From: Gimesia chilikensis
GTDB lineage: Bacteria > Planctomycetota > Planctomycetia > Planctomycetales > Planctomycetaceae
DNA: 64,000 bases
Direction: 5' to 3'
Assembly (NCBI RefSeq): GCF_008329715.1
Contig: NZ_VTSR01000007.1
Span: forward strand, 310,001-374,000
Shown here: positions 33,988 through 43,280 of the stretch, one piece after another
Position numbering within the stretch: the first letter of the stretch is position 1
How the letters are laid out: each line of letters starts with the position of its first letter
Translations under genes and position numbers: made by a program
Notes under the pieces: model-generated
The model's input: the letters and a program-made list of their open reading frames with translations, nothing else
Database searches by the model: none
What the model was told of the DNA's origin: nothing

Positions 33988-34042
33988 AAAATAAAAGGGG
34001 GTAGGACTTTTAAAAAAGAGACCTGCCCCCTTTGTCTTTCCT
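33988..34042. repeat. REP-like hairpin, copy C
   Basis: AAAATAAAAGGGGGTAGGAC with the arm GAGACCTGCCCCCTTTGTC. Its right edge touches the stop codon of the following minus-strand gene. Confidence 0.6.
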
Positions 34043-34539
34043 TATCCTTCGATCCTTGATGCATCAGAACCGTGCCGTCGGTATGCTGCAATCTTAGAAT
34101 TGTCATCCGCCCACGACGCCAATCGTTTCGCTTCTTCCTCAGTGATGAACATCATGAATCGATAATGTATGCTTAGCAGCTGGATCTTCCTGAGATTGCC
34201 TCCTCCAGGTGAATCCAGGATCATGATCGGCGAATCAGTGGATAGATTGATAACTTTGTTGTTCACACCGGGCAATACATGAAGTTCTATGGATTCGTAC
34301 TTCGATACTTCAATCTTTCGTCGAAAACATTGACATAATATCGAGTACGCAATCATACATGTCATGATGATGGGGTGTAAGAAAGCAGGTTTCGCAGGGA
34401 CTTTAGTGAGCCCCTGTAATACCAGCACCACGAGGAGACACCACATGTAAGTAATGAAGACGCGTTTCAACCAGGTGAATCGACCGCCAGGCGTCGCAAT
34501 CAAAATGGGCTCTGAGAACGTGAATTCAGGTTCATTCAA
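34042..34539 (-). CDS. Hypothetical two-helix membrane protein
   Basis: This 165-aa protein has two hydrophobic segments (VFITYMWCLLVVLVLQGL and FLHPIIMTCMIAYSILCQ, about 27-70), then a soluble C-terminal part with a beta strand pattern (IMILDSPGGG). No family is recognised. The gene ends against a REP-like hairpin. Confidence 0.5.
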   Translation of the reverse strand: MNEPEFTFSEPILIATPGGRFTWLKRVFITYMWCLLVVLVLQGLTKVPAKPAFLHPIIMTCMIAYSILCQCFRRKIEVSKYESIELHVLPGVNNKVINLSTDSPIMILDSPGGGNLRKIQLLSIHYRFMMFITEEEAKRLASWADDNSKIAAYRRHGSDASRIEG

Positions 34540-34656
34540 TTTTTAAGACTCTAGTTAGTTGGCAGGACAGATAATTACTTTTATACAGAAATCTGCTTTT
34601 TTTGATCGTTGCGAGTCAATTCTACTACTGTTTCAAGTTGTCAACAATCCAGTGCA

Positions 34657-34717
34657 GTTGGTCCGGCATTTCCGAACCCTACCTGCAGACACTACCAACC
34701 AAATCACGCGACGACTA
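34657..34717 (+). pseudogene. Decayed paralogue fragment of the gene at 36861-37367
   Basis: 61 bp match 37267-37327 with about 8 mismatches (roughly 87 percent). The protein frame is preserved for this stretch (WSGISEPYLQTLPTK here, WSGIPEPFLQALPTE in the intact gene). No start or upstream frame survives. The last 3 bp overlap the 3' end of the minus-strand gene at 34715-35428. Confidence 0.75.
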
Positions 34718-35428
34718 TTTTACAAGCAGATCTTGACGCCGTTTGAATACACTTGAAGACTGTTTCACATCGACTCTCCCAGTCTTAATGTATTTGCAGG
34801 ACGCCCCAAGACGATTCAGATTGTCCTGCAGATTATGATCCTTGCCCAGCAGAATGACTGCCGTTCCCTCTGCTTTCAACAGGTTCCCGACGATCGCATC
34901 CTCTCGCCTTTCGTTGGCATTCTTGTCAAATTCAATCTTTTTAGCAAACTCAAGCGGTCCACCAGAGTTCTTTGGATTGGAGGCTTCATAGGCCGCGGAC
35001 TCCTCGGCAGGCAAAAGCGTCTGCAGTTCACCTGAAACGATCAGCCGGCCCGCAGCCCCCAGTTCGACGAAGTCAGACGAGACACGCTGGATCGCGGCCC
35101 CATTTTTCACACTCTGGACGAGTCGCAGGAACTCATTTACATTTTTTTCTGTCACGCCTTCAACATAGACGGCTTTGAGTTGGTGTCGTTTGATCAAATC
35201 TTTGAGGATCATAATCTGAGCCCGTTGTTCCGATCGAATTGTTTCGAGGAAAATGCGGTATTCCGTGTCGATTTTTTCCCGCATGATGCTGTTGTCCTGA
35301 GCTTTCAGGTTGGCTGCGAAATCTCCAGGAGAAACATAATGGTTGCCGCAGACCTGGATGATGGTATGAGGTTCTGCCTGGACAGAGACAGGAAGCAGGC
35401 ACACTATAATGAATAAGATTCGGTACAT
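34715..35428 (-). CDS. Exported hypothetical protein
   Basis: The start at 35428 follows CAGGTG and gives a signal peptide (MYRILFIIVCLLPVSVQAEP); longer frames upstream lack this. The mature protein (about 217 aa) has MILKDLIKRHQLKAVYVEGV and AVILLGKDHNLQDNL, which recalls the TraB/ChaN-like domain layout (an H or D near a hydrophobic strand), but I am not sure. The function is unknown. Its C-terminus overlaps the edge of the decayed duplicate at 34657-34717, so its tail may be non-native. Confidence 0.55.
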   Translation of the reverse strand: MYRILFIIVCLLPVSVQAEPHTIIQVCGNHYVSPGDFAANLKAQDNSIMREKIDTEYRIFLETIRSEQRAQIMILKDLIKRHQLKAVYVEGVTEKNVNEFLRLVQSVKNGAAIQRVSSDFVELGAAGRLIVSGELQTLLPAEESAAYEASNPKNSGGPLEFAKKIEFDKNANERREDAIVGNLLKAEGTAVILLGKDHNLQDNLNRLGASCKYIKTGRVDVKQSSSVFKRRQDLLVK

Positions 35429-35596
35429 GAGAAGTTCACCTGCTGCTTTGGGGTTATCGATTTGATCGAAGTTCATGGAGTTATGAAGAAACCAGATTCC
35501 ATGCAATTGTTTATGTAGTATTTTAGCAGGCTGCTGATATTGATGCAAAAAATGTATCTGGCACAATAGAAAATTACGAATCGACGCTGCGACCCG

Positions 35597-36541
35597 TCAC
35601 ACATATTCAATTTCCCCAAACACGAACTCCCGAAAGTTGTCTTCGTGGATCAATACACAGTTCGTGCTTTCAGCCAGCTCAATGGCACTTGCCGTGAATT
35701 TACTGTTTGTAACCACGGCACAGGCATGGCAGTTGTAATGCCGCATGCCAGTGAAGGCCTGCTGGATTGCGGAGTTGCTGACACTGTGAAAGTAGCCTTT
35801 GACCTGCACCGCAATTCTGCGGCCTGCTTTTTCAACAATTAAGTCGACTCCCTGGTCACCTGTGGTATTGGTAGTCTGCGTCTGGTAACCCAGCAGCTGA
35901 AAAACACGCTCCAGGTACTGCTCGAATTCAACGCTACGCATCGCACGCCAGTTCTCGTTGAATAACTGCTGGCACTGATATCTGGCTGAGGAAATTCGTT
36001 CCCGTTCTTTATTTTGCGCGACTAAATTCGCATTCAGTACCAGTTCCTGTTCCAGCCCCTGTTGCAACTCCCCGATGCGGGTTTCCGTCTGAGTCACTTT
36101 CCTGGAGAGTTGAGCCAACTCATTTTTCGTCTGCTCCATGAACTGCGGAAGTTCAGCGTCGGAGGGATACTTCGACAACGACAGGAGGCCCACCAGAGAA
36201 ATGAAATTCATCAGAACGGCAACCACCACACTCACGGGTCGAAACCCCGTGATTACATCAATCAGGATGAGCGTCGCCAGTCCCAGTGCAGGGGGAACGA
36301 CGACCCATGCGCCGGGCTCCCAGATGTGAAATTGTTTCAGGCTGGCTCGATAGGTGCGGGCGGAATTGAAGTACGAAGTTTTCAGTCGGAGCGATTTCAC
36401 TTTTGAGGTGAGTTCCTTAAGCCGTCTTCGCTGCTGTTTGAGTTCATGATGAAAAAAGCGTAATCGCTCTTCAGATTGTTCCAGGGCTTCCTTGAGGGGG
36501 ATACGTTCTGACTGAGCGGGAGGTAAGGTTGTGTTATGCAT
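35597..36541 (-). CDS. Mrr-like restriction endonuclease domain protein with membrane helices
   Basis: This 314-aa protein has an N-terminal coiled coil (about 15-60), two membrane helices (WVVVPPALGLATLILIDVI and VSVVVAVLMNFISLVGLLSL, about 79-118), a second coiled coil (about 128-185) and a C-terminal Mrr_cat domain (about 200-314). The catalytic core reads FEQYLERVFQLLGYQ, GDQGVDLIVEKAGRRIAVQV and then KGY, the D-x(n)-QVK form of the PD-(D/E)XK fold. It should cleave DNA, perhaps foreign DNA near the membrane. The gene is just outside the integrative segment and transcribed away from the chromosome core. Confidence 0.78.
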   Translation of the reverse strand: MHNTTLPPAQSERIPLKEALEQSEERLRFFHHELKQQRRRLKELTSKVKSLRLKTSYFNSARTYRASLKQFHIWEPGAWVVVPPALGLATLILIDVITGFRPVSVVVAVLMNFISLVGLLSLSKYPSDAELPQFMEQTKNELAQLSRKVTQTETRIGELQQGLEQELVLNANLVAQNKERERISSARYQCQQLFNENWRAMRSVEFEQYLERVFQLLGYQTQTTNTTGDQGVDLIVEKAGRRIAVQVKGYFHSVSNSAIQQAFTGMRHYNCHACAVVTNSKFTASAIELAESTNCVLIHEDNFREFVFGEIEYV

Positions 36542-36860
36542 GTGCGACTGAGCCCGAGATCGAAAAGCAGGTTATTGGCGAGCGTAATAACTCAAGGCGC
36601 ATCACCGCAGAATCGGTTTCACACATTCTTCACAGTCACGGTAAATGGCCCTGTATTACCTTAAATATAGTAGAGATTCTGTCCAAATGTGATTATGTTT
36701 GCAAGTGTATAATACAATCGCAGTTTCCAGTTGAAATCAGCTCTTTCCTGATGGTTTCAAATGGCCAGGATGATAACTTCAAACTGGTAACCCGCCTCTC
36801 GCAGTCATACAGTAGAATATGCACAGAACCGAGCGTACTCAAACCCACAGGACCAGCCTC
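36542..36860. other. Divergent intergenic region
   Basis: The stretch between the Mrr-like gene and the next plus-strand gene. TATAAT near 36708 fits a -10 box, without a clear -35. No gene is recognised. Confidence 0.35.
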
Positions 36861-37367
36861 ATGTCCACCCAGCCAACTCCCGAACCACGAATTCGCTTTC
36901 TCACACTCGTCCCCATCCTGGCGGTGTTGATCGCGCTGGGCTTTGTCTGGTACGCGCGGAACAAGGCGCCCCGCGTCGCCGCCGGTCAGCTCATTCGTGA
37001 GACCGGCGTCTATACCGCACCCGGGGGGACCGCCGTGCTGACACTCCGTAAGTTGGAAGGCCAGGATCGAATCAGCTTAGACGTCTCCGCCCATCCCGGC
37101 ACCCCCGAGGCCTCAAGTGCCAGCTGGGAGATTGACGGCACACAGCCCTGGCTGTTTACCTTCGATGCAGACGACAAGCTCTGGGGCTATTCCCCCGACC
37201 AGGGACCTCACAGCGTGGGAACGACGCCGACCGCGAACGCGTTTACCAGCATCGGCATTCACGGCGGCTGGTCCGGCATTCCCGAACCCTTCCTGCAGGC
37301 ACTGCCAACCGAATCACGCCACGTCTATAAAGAGTGGCACGCCGGTCAGGATACCACGGACCGCTGA
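36861..37367 (+). CDS. Hypothetical single-helix membrane protein
   Basis: The start at 36861 is chosen over an ATG at 36819 because the later one gives a normal short cytoplasmic leader; neither has a strong ribosome site. The 168-aa protein has a membrane helix (LTLVPILAVLIALGFVWYA, about 13-31) and a beta-rich extracytoplasmic part. No family is recognised. A decayed copy of its 3' part lies at 34657-34717, and a 15-bp piece of its last codons recurs at 37863-37877. Confidence 0.6.
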   Translation: MSTQPTPEPRIRFLTLVPILAVLIALGFVWYARNKAPRVAAGQLIRETGVYTAPGGTAVLTLRKLEGQDRISLDVSAHPGTPEASSASWEIDGTQPWLFTFDADDKLWGYSPDQGPHSVGTTPTANAFTSIGIHGGWSGIPEPFLQALPTESRHVYKEWHAGQDTTDR

Positions 37368-37462
37368 AAATCAGAACGGCTGCTTGGGCAACCACATCCA
37401 CACTGCTATACTGAAACTCTGTTGTCCGTTGAAGTTTTCAGGAGTGGAAAGCGGGTTAAGGA

Positions 37463-37855
37463 ATGTGGCAGATTGTTCCAGGAGAGTCCGTCGGACCATT
37501 CGAGTTCGGCCGTGAGCCAGTTGAATATTTTGATATCCTCACGGGAGCTTTCAAAAAGTTCAGACGCTTTCCCAACGATGCTGAAATCTATGCATTCGGT
37601 GAAAATCGTGTGCACTTGAAAGTCGACGATCAGAATCGGATTATTGAGATCTCCGTCTTTCGCCCTCATGAACTCTATCTGGGTGATCTGCAGCTGTTGG
37701 ATCAACCACTCCAGGAGCTCGCCATTGCCCTCAATGCTACGAACTATCTGTTTGAGTCCGTCGATGTAGGACTGGAAAGCAATCAACTGGGGATCGTTCT
37801 GGTCGAAGTTGATGACAAAATCGACGGTGTCGAGGTCCGTGTGCTTTCTGCTTAA
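37463..37855 (+). CDS. Hypothetical protein
   Basis: This 130-aa protein starts after TTAAGGA. It begins MWQIVPGESVGPFEFGREPV and has alternating beta strands, an arrangement that recalls small immunity-type proteins, but no family can be named. It sits between two copies of GCCGGTCAGGATACC (37341-37355 and 37863-37877), so it may have been inserted into the tail of the upstream gene. Confidence 0.5.
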   Translation: MWQIVPGESVGPFEFGREPVEYFDILTGAFKKFRRFPNDAEIYAFGENRVHLKVDDQNRIIEISVFRPHELYLGDLQLLDQPLQELAIALNATNYLFESVDVGLESNQLGIVLVEVDDKIDGVEVRVLSA

Positions 37856-38026
37856 GTCCCGCGCCGGTCAGGATACCGCTGCCCCGGAACCCATCACCGG
37901 CGATTGATAAGTCAATCCTGTCCCGCTTTCCCCGTCGTCAGGCTTGGGTCTCTCACCGCGGATCGAGTACAATGCCCCTTGCCACTTTTGAATTCTGATG
38001 ACCGCCAACACAGAATAGCGCCGCGC

Positions 38027-40270
38027 ATGTATGAGACTGCTACACTGGGATATCGCCTGCGACGCGATATGACCGCCAGCCTGGTGATTTTCCTCGCCGC
38101 CCTGCCCCTCTGTCTGGGGATCGCCCTCGCCTCGAATGCACCCCTGATTTCCGGACTGATCTCGGGCATCATCGGCGGAATCGTGGTCGGCTCACTGAGT
38201 CATTCGCAGACCAGCGTCAGTGGACCGGCGGCGGGACTGACAGCGGTCGTCGCTACACAGATCGCCCTGCTCGGCTCCTTCGAAGCCTTTCTGCTGGCGG
38301 TTGCCTTGGGAGGATTGTTGCAGGTGATCGCCGGCCTTTGTCGTGCCGGCTTCATCTCGATGTTCATTCCCTCCGGCGTCGTGAAAGGGATGCTGACCGG
38401 GATCGGCCTGCTGCTAATCCTCAAACAGCTGCCTTACCTGATCGGTCACGACGGTCTGCAGACAAACGGTTCACTGAGCGCTGCTCCACAAAACCTGGGA
38501 CTCTATCAGAGCCTGGTCTCGCTCTCCGACCTCGACTGGCACGCCGGCGCGACTGTGATTGGGCTCCTCTCAGTGCTGCAGCTGATCCTCTGGGATCGCA
38601 TTCCTGTCCTCAAACGGTCCGCCATCCCCGGTCCGCTGATCTCCGTCGTCCTGGGAGTCGCCATCAGCCAGCTCTGGTTCAGTGGGCTGGGCGCCGCCTG
38701 GCGGATTCCGAACCCGCAACTGGTCCAGGTGCCGGTCTTCAACAACCCCGCGGAATACGGGGCGATCCTCGTCTTCCCCGACTTTTCGCTGCTCACCGAC
38801 AGCAAGGTCTACATCGCGGCACTCACGATCGCGATTGTCGCCTCGCTGGAGACACTGCTCAACCTGGAAGCCGTGGACCGCCTCGATCCCCAGCAGCGGC
38901 ACTCCCCCCGCAGCCGGGAACTGTTCGCCCAGGGGGTCGGCAATATCACCGCGGGACTGACCGGCGGGCTCCCCGTCACATCGGTCATCGTCCGCAGTTC
39001 GTTGAACATCAACTCGGGCGGCCAGACGAAACTCTCAGCGATCCTGAACGGCGGGCTGTTGCTGGGCTGTTTCCTGCTGATCCCCCAGGTGTTGAACCTG
39101 ATTCCGCTCGCCTGCCTGGCTGGAATTCTGCTGGTCACCGGCTACAAGCTGGCCAGCCCGGCACTGATCCGACAGATGTACCAGGCCGGTCGCTATCAGT
39201 TCATCCCCTACTCCTGCACCGCCTGCTTCATCGTGGTGACCGATATCCTCACCGGTATCCTGCTGGGGCTGGCGACCAGTATCAGCTTCATCCTCTACAG
39301 CAACATGCGTTGCCCGCTGCACCGTGTCCTCGAGAAGCATGTCGGCGGCGATGTGTTACGCATCGAACTGGCGAACCAGGTCAGCTTCTTCAACCGGGCC
39401 GCCATCGAACGCGCCCTGCTCGAAGTCCCTCGCGACGGCTTCGTGGTCATCGATGGTCGGAAGACCGACTTTATTGACCCGGACGTCCTCAGCCTCTTAC
39501 GCGATTTCCAGAACATCACCGCCCCTGCGCGGGGCATTCGCGTGAGTCTGCAGGGATTCCGCGAACGCTACGACCCGGCCGGCGAAATTCAGACGATCGA
39601 TTATTCCCAGACGGAACTCCGTGGCCAGCTCACTCCCGATGATGTCTTGCGCCTGCTGCTGGAAGGCAATCAGCGATTCCGCGCCGGTGTACTCACCCGC
39701 GGAGAATCACAACAGAATTCAGCGGGAGAACCCTACGCTCAGAACTCTTTCGTGACGATCCTGAGTTGTATCGACTGCTATATGCCGGTGGAGTCCATCT
39801 TCGATCTGCGGCCCGACAATGTCTGCAGCGTGCAGGTCGCCGGTAACGTGATTGATACGGAAGTCGTCAATAACCTCGAATACGGCTGCATTCTCTCCGG
39901 CACCCCGCTGCTACTGGTTCTGGGACACACCCGCTGTGGTGCCATCCGGGCCTCGCTGGAACAGCAGCAACCTGGACTCCCGGAAGACAGAGGCAATCAC
40001 CAGCACCTGAACCAGGTTGTCAATCTGATATCAGAGTCGATCCAGGAAGAGACTGACAGCAAAGCACCAGTAGATTCCCCGGAGCAGAATTCACTCTCCA
40101 CCACACAGGTCAGTCACCGGAATGTCCTGCGGGCCGTCGCAGCCATCCTGGCTTCCAGCGACCAGATCCGCGAACGCGTCCAGGCCGGCTCGCTGGGAGT
40201 CGTTGGAGCCGTCTATCACGACGACACCGGCGTTGTCGAACTCCTGAAGGAAGAACTTCCCCAGGGCTGA
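38027..40270 (+). CDS. SulP anion transporter fused to beta-carbonic anhydrase
   Basis: The start at 38027 gives a short leader before the first transmembrane segment; an upstream ATG at 37904 is less likely. The protein is 747 aa. The N-terminal 430 residues are a SulP transporter (LVIFLAALPLCLGIALAS, VSGPAAGLTAVVATQ, LETLLNLEAVDRLDPQQR). A STAS-like segment follows (about 440-520, VVIDGRKTDFIDPDVLSLL). The C-terminus is a beta-carbonic anhydrase with zinc ligands in SCIDCYM (about 581-585) and GHTRCGA (about 633-637). Such fusions couple bicarbonate uptake to CO2 hydration. The usual CxDxR reads C-I-D-C-Y, so the Asp-Arg dyad is altered. The transporter substrate is likely bicarbonate, but this is inference. 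Confidence 0.85.
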   Translation: MYETATLGYRLRRDMTASLVIFLAALPLCLGIALASNAPLISGLISGIIGGIVVGSLSHSQTSVSGPAAGLTAVVATQIALLGSFEAFLLAVALGGLLQVIAGLCRAGFISMFIPSGVVKGMLTGIGLLLILKQLPYLIGHDGLQTNGSLSAAPQNLGLYQSLVSLSDLDWHAGATVIGLLSVLQLILWDRIPVLKRSAIPGPLISVVLGVAISQLWFSGLGAAWRIPNPQLVQVPVFNNPAEYGAILVFPDFSLLTDSKVYIAALTIAIVASLETLLNLEAVDRLDPQQRHSPRSRELFAQGVGNITAGLTGGLPVTSVIVRSSLNINSGGQTKLSAILNGGLLLGCFLLIPQVLNLIPLACLAGILLVTGYKLASPALIRQMYQAGRYQFIPYSCTACFIVVTDILTGILLGLATSISFILYSNMRCPLHRVLEKHVGGDVLRIELANQVSFFNRAAIERALLEVPRDGFVVIDGRKTDFIDPDVLSLLRDFQNITAPARGIRVSLQGFRERYDPAGEIQTIDYSQTELRGQLTPDDVLRLLLEGNQRFRAGVLTRGESQQNSAGEPYAQNSFVTILSCIDCYMPVESIFDLRPDNVCSVQVAGNVIDTEVVNNLEYGCILSGTPLLLVLGHTRCGAIRASLEQQQPGLPEDRGNHQHLNQVVNLISESIQEETDSKAPVDSPEQNSLSTTQVSHRNVLRAVAAILASSDQIRERVQAGSLGVVGAVYHDDTGVVELLKEELPQG

Positions 40271-40374
40271 TATCAACAGTCCCTTTCAGCAGGCAAAGCA
40301 TTTGACCGCGAGCCGCTCCCCTCTGTTATACTAGAGGAAACAAACCCGATAAACTCTGTTTGTGCCGTAAGACC

Positions 40375-40599
40375 ATGAGCAATCACCCCGCGTGTATATT
40401 AATTGGAGCTGGACTCTTCATCGCCGCCATTGGTCTGTTCTGGCTGCTCGGACCCTCGCTGCCCTGGATCGGAAAACTGCCCGGCGATATCGCGGTTGAA
40501 CGGGAAAACGTGCGCTTCTATTTTCCGTTGACGACCTGCATCCTGCTCAGCTTATTGCTGACGGGAATCGTCTGGGTGATCCGCTTCTTCTCGAAGTGA
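40375..40599 (+). CDS. DUF2905 family membrane protein
   Basis: This 74-aa protein starts at 40375; a TTG at 40360 is less likely. It has two membrane helices with the family motif [20 protein letters not shown] between them, typical of DUF2905. Function unknown. It is convergent with the ccoS gene (their stops are 47 bp apart: genes overlap 40552-40599 at the 3' ends). Confidence 0.75.
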   Translation: MSNHPACILIGAGLFIAAIGLFWLLGPSLPWIGKLPGDIAVERENVRFYFPLTTCILLSLLLTGIVWVIRFFSK

Positions 40600-40779
40600 T
40601 GTTTCATTCTTGGTAGCAGGCCTGTGACGCGGGCGGCGCCGCTCGTCGTCTTCCAGCATGCGGAGCGCCGGCGTGTCGAGGTCATCGTATTGACCTCGCG
40701 ACACCGTCCAGACAAACGCGATGACAGCCGCCAGGGCAAGCAGAATGGCAACCGGGAGTGCGATATACAATACGCTCAT
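40552..40779 (-). CDS. ccoS: cbb3 oxidase assembly protein CcoS
   Basis: This 75-aa protein has one N-terminal membrane helix ([20 protein letters not shown]) and the family pattern [20 protein letters not shown], which is distinctive for CcoS. It is needed for cofactor insertion into cbb3 oxidase. The gene overlaps ccoI by 4 bp (ATGA) and is last in the operon. The C-terminal tail is longer and more charged than usual. Its 3' end overlaps the end of the DUF2905 gene on the other strand. Confidence 0.88.
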   Translation of the reverse strand: MSVLYIALPVAILLALAAVIAFVWTVSRGQYDDLDTPALRMLEDDERRRPRHRPATKNETSLREEADHPDDSRQQ

Positions 40780-43280
40780 GCATGCGTCTCCCGGAAAGAA
40801 CGGTTCATGAACGATAGAACCAGCACCGTCAACGAACTGGTGGGCATCAGCACCGCCGCGATCAGCGGATTGATCAACCCACCCAGCGCAAGTCCCGCAG
40901 CCAGTAGATTATAGGCCAGCGAGATCAAGAGGTTCCGTATGATAACCTGGTTCGTCATCCGGGCCCCATCGATCAACTCCCGCAGCGGACTCAAGCCGGG
41001 ACGATTGAGATAAACGTCAGCGACCTGCAGGCTGGCTTCGGCTCCTCCATGTACTGCTATTCCCACTGATGCGGCTGCCAGGGCGGCACTGTCGTTGACG
41101 CCATCACCCACCATGACGGTCAGTCCCCGGGGCGTGGACTGCTGAATGATCTGCAGCTTCTCTTCCGGCAGAACACTCGCGTGCACGAACTCAGGATCGA
41201 TGTCGAGCTGCCGGGCGATCGGATTCACAATCTCCTCATGGTCGCCCGAGAGAATCCCGATCGACCAGCCGGCCGCCTTCAGGTGATCCAGCGTGGCACG
41301 CGAATCGGGACGCAAGCTGTCGCCGATCCCACAGACCGCCTCCAGTTCTCCATCGACGGCAATCAACACGGTTGTCAGTCCCTGGCTGCGACAGTCAGCA
41401 ATACTCTGCTGATACGCTGGGGAAATGAGACAACCTTCCGAAGTCACTAACGCCTCGGTACCAATCAGCAGCTGATGCCCGTTCACAGTACCGCTGATCC
41501 CCTTCCCCGGCCTCGCCTGTGTTTCCTCAGGAGTCGGCAGATCTGTCAACGCACCTCCGGTCTGCTGTTCAATGTAGCCTTGTATCGCCGTCGCGATCGG
41601 ATGGACAACCTGCTGTTCCAGGGCAGCGATGTCGCGGAACCGGCTCTGATCTCCCTGCCAGACCTGAACCTGCATTTCACCAGTAGTCAGCGTCCCCGTT
41701 TTATCCAGCCACAGAAACCCGGGCCGGGCCAGTTTTTCGACCGCGTCTCCGGAATTGATCAGAATCGATCGTTTCGCCGCTTTGCCCTGCGCGACGGCCA
41801 GCGCGAGTGGAGTCGCCAGTCCCAGGGCACAAGGACAGGTGACAATCAACAGGGAGATCGCATTCGCAACGGCTACTTTCGCCCCGCTCGACCACCACAG
41901 CCCCAGGCAAAGCAGTGACAACAGGATGACCGTAACCACGAACACACCGGCAATCCGGTTGGCAAGTTCGATCAGTGGGAGTTTGGAACTGACACCCAGT
42001 TCCACCAGGTTCATCAGGCGTCCAATCCGAGTCTGTTCGCCTACAGACTGGACCTGCATTCGCAAGGGGGAAGTCAGGTTGAGCGTGCCCGCAGTTACCT
42101 CTCCGCCGGTCAGCACTCTGCGGGGACGAGACTCCCCGGTCAGGATCGATTCATCTACCGAAGAGTCGCCGGAGAGAATGACGCCGTCCGCAGGAATCAC
42201 ATCACCAGCGCGAACTTCTACCTCGTCTTCCGCCTGCAGGACTTCAATGGGGACTGTCAGCACCTCGGTATCGGTAACGAGGCGTGCATGGCGAGGCGTG
42301 ATGTTTTTCAGGAGCGAGAGCTGGCTCAACGCATGGTGTTGTTGCCGGAACTGAATATAGCGGCCAACCAACAGCAGAAAAATCAACACGGTCAGCGAGT
42401 CAAAATAGATCTCTCCACTACCCCGGATCGAATTCACCAGCCCCGCGATCCCGCCGATGGTGATGCCCAGAGCGACCGGCAAATCAATATGCGGAACGCG
42501 CGTCTTGAGCGCGAGCAGAGCGCCTCTGAAAAAGATCTGCCCCGGCCAGAATATCGAAACCAGTGCCAGGCCGGCACTCGTCCAGCGAAACAGATTCAAG
42601 TGTTCGGCTGACATGCCGGTAAACATACCAGCGTAAAGGGCGAATGCGATCAGCATCACATTCCCGGCACAGGCACCAGCGATCCCCAGACGAATCAGGT
42701 GTTTCCGGTTTTCCAGGCGATAGAGTCGCTCGGTTTCGTTGGGTTGAGCCGGGTGTGGACGGTAGCCGAGCCGATCCAGCGTGCGGGCGATTTCGGACAG
42801 CGCGACGGCGTCCGGATTCCAGAAACAGTCCAGTGTTGCAGTGGTGAGATTCACGCGGGCATTGATCACGCCAGGCAGGAACTCGGGGAGTTTTTCAATC
42901 ACGAACACGCAGGATGCACAATGAATGCCTTCCAGGTGCAGCCGGATGCGATTCAGACCTGAATCCAATTGGTGGGCGTAAAGCTCCAGGAACCGGGGGT
43001 GGTCCATCTCCTCGTAGGTCAGCTCCGAAGGTCCCGCTGTTTTGGCTTCCGCAATTTCCTCCAGCAGACGCGGGTCCATGTCCTGCAGGATCGCATAGGC
43101 GACTTCACATCCCGCACAGCAGAATTCCGGTCCGGAGCTGTGCTGTCGCGATGTGGGGATTGGCAGATCACAGTGAATGCAGATCCCCTGCCCGCTCGAC
43201 TGAGCTGTTTCGTTGCCGTCGATCTCATCGATCACCGGCGTGCGTTCAGGTTGGGAACGGGGGCTGTTAATCGGAATCAC
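40776..43280 (-). CDS. ccoI: Copper P-type ATPase CcoI/FixI
   Basis: This 834-aa protein has an N-terminal CIHCDLP and [13 protein letters not shown] cysteine segment, a heavy-metal-associated domain with HCASC, the transmembrane CPC motif ([12 protein letters not shown]), the phosphorylation site DKTGTLT and [10 protein letters not shown]. This is the P1B copper-ATPase layout with the CcoI-type N-terminus. It supplies copper to the cbb3 oxidase. It overlaps ccoS at its 3' end and the TauE/SafE-like gene at its 5' end (14 bp). Confidence 0.92.
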   Translation of the reverse strand: MIPINSPRSQPERTPVIDEIDGNETAQSSGQGICIHCDLPIPTSRQHSSGPEFCCAGCEVAYAILQDMDPRLLEEIAEAKTAGPSELTYEEMDHPRFLELYAHQLDSGLNRIRLHLEGIHCASCVFVIEKLPEFLPGVINARVNLTTATLDCFWNPDAVALSEIARTLDRLGYRPHPAQPNETERLYRLENRKHLIRLGIAGACAGNVMLIAFALYAGMFTGMSAEHLNLFRWTSAGLALVSIFWPGQIFFRGALLALKTRVPHIDLPVALGITIGGIAGLVNSIRGSGEIYFDSLTVLIFLLLVGRYIQFRQQHHALSQLSLLKNITPRHARLVTDTEVLTVPIEVLQAEDEVEVRAGDVIPADGVILSGDSSVDESILTGESRPRRVLTGGEVTAGTLNLTSPLRMQVQSVGEQTRIGRLMNLVELGVSSKLPLIELANRIAGVFVVTVILLSLLCLGLWWSSGAKVAVANAISLLIVTCPCALGLATPLALAVAQGKAAKRSILINSGDAVEKLARPGFLWLDKTGTLTTGEMQVQVWQGDQSRFRDIAALEQQVVHPIATAIQGYIEQQTGGALTDLPTPEETQARPGKGISGTVNGHQLLIGTEALVTSEGCLISPAYQQSIADCRSQGLTTVLIAVDGELEAVCGIGDSLRPDSRATLDHLKAAGWSIGILSGDHEEIVNPIARQLDIDPEFVHASVLPEEKLQIIQQSTPRGLTVMVGDGVNDSAALAAASVGIAVHGGAEASLQVADVYLNRPGLSPLRELIDGARMTNQVIIRNLLISLAYNLLAAGLALGGLINPLIAAVLMPTSSLTVLVLSFMNRSFRETHA

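Noticed and set aside
32536-34042. Gene-hairpin-gene layout as integron cassettes with attC sites
   Set aside because: The hairpins lack the GTTRRRY/RYYYAAC core sites and no integron integrase is seen; REP-like units fit better.
34559-34756. 65-aa plus-strand frame across the decayed duplicate
   Set aside because: It runs in a different phase from the preserved frame of the duplicate and lacks a ribosome site.
38338-39477. 379-aa plus-strand frame in another phase of the transporter gene
   Set aside because: Arg/Pro/His-rich shadow of the GC-rich SulP-carbonic anhydrase gene; the real gene has clear domain motifs.
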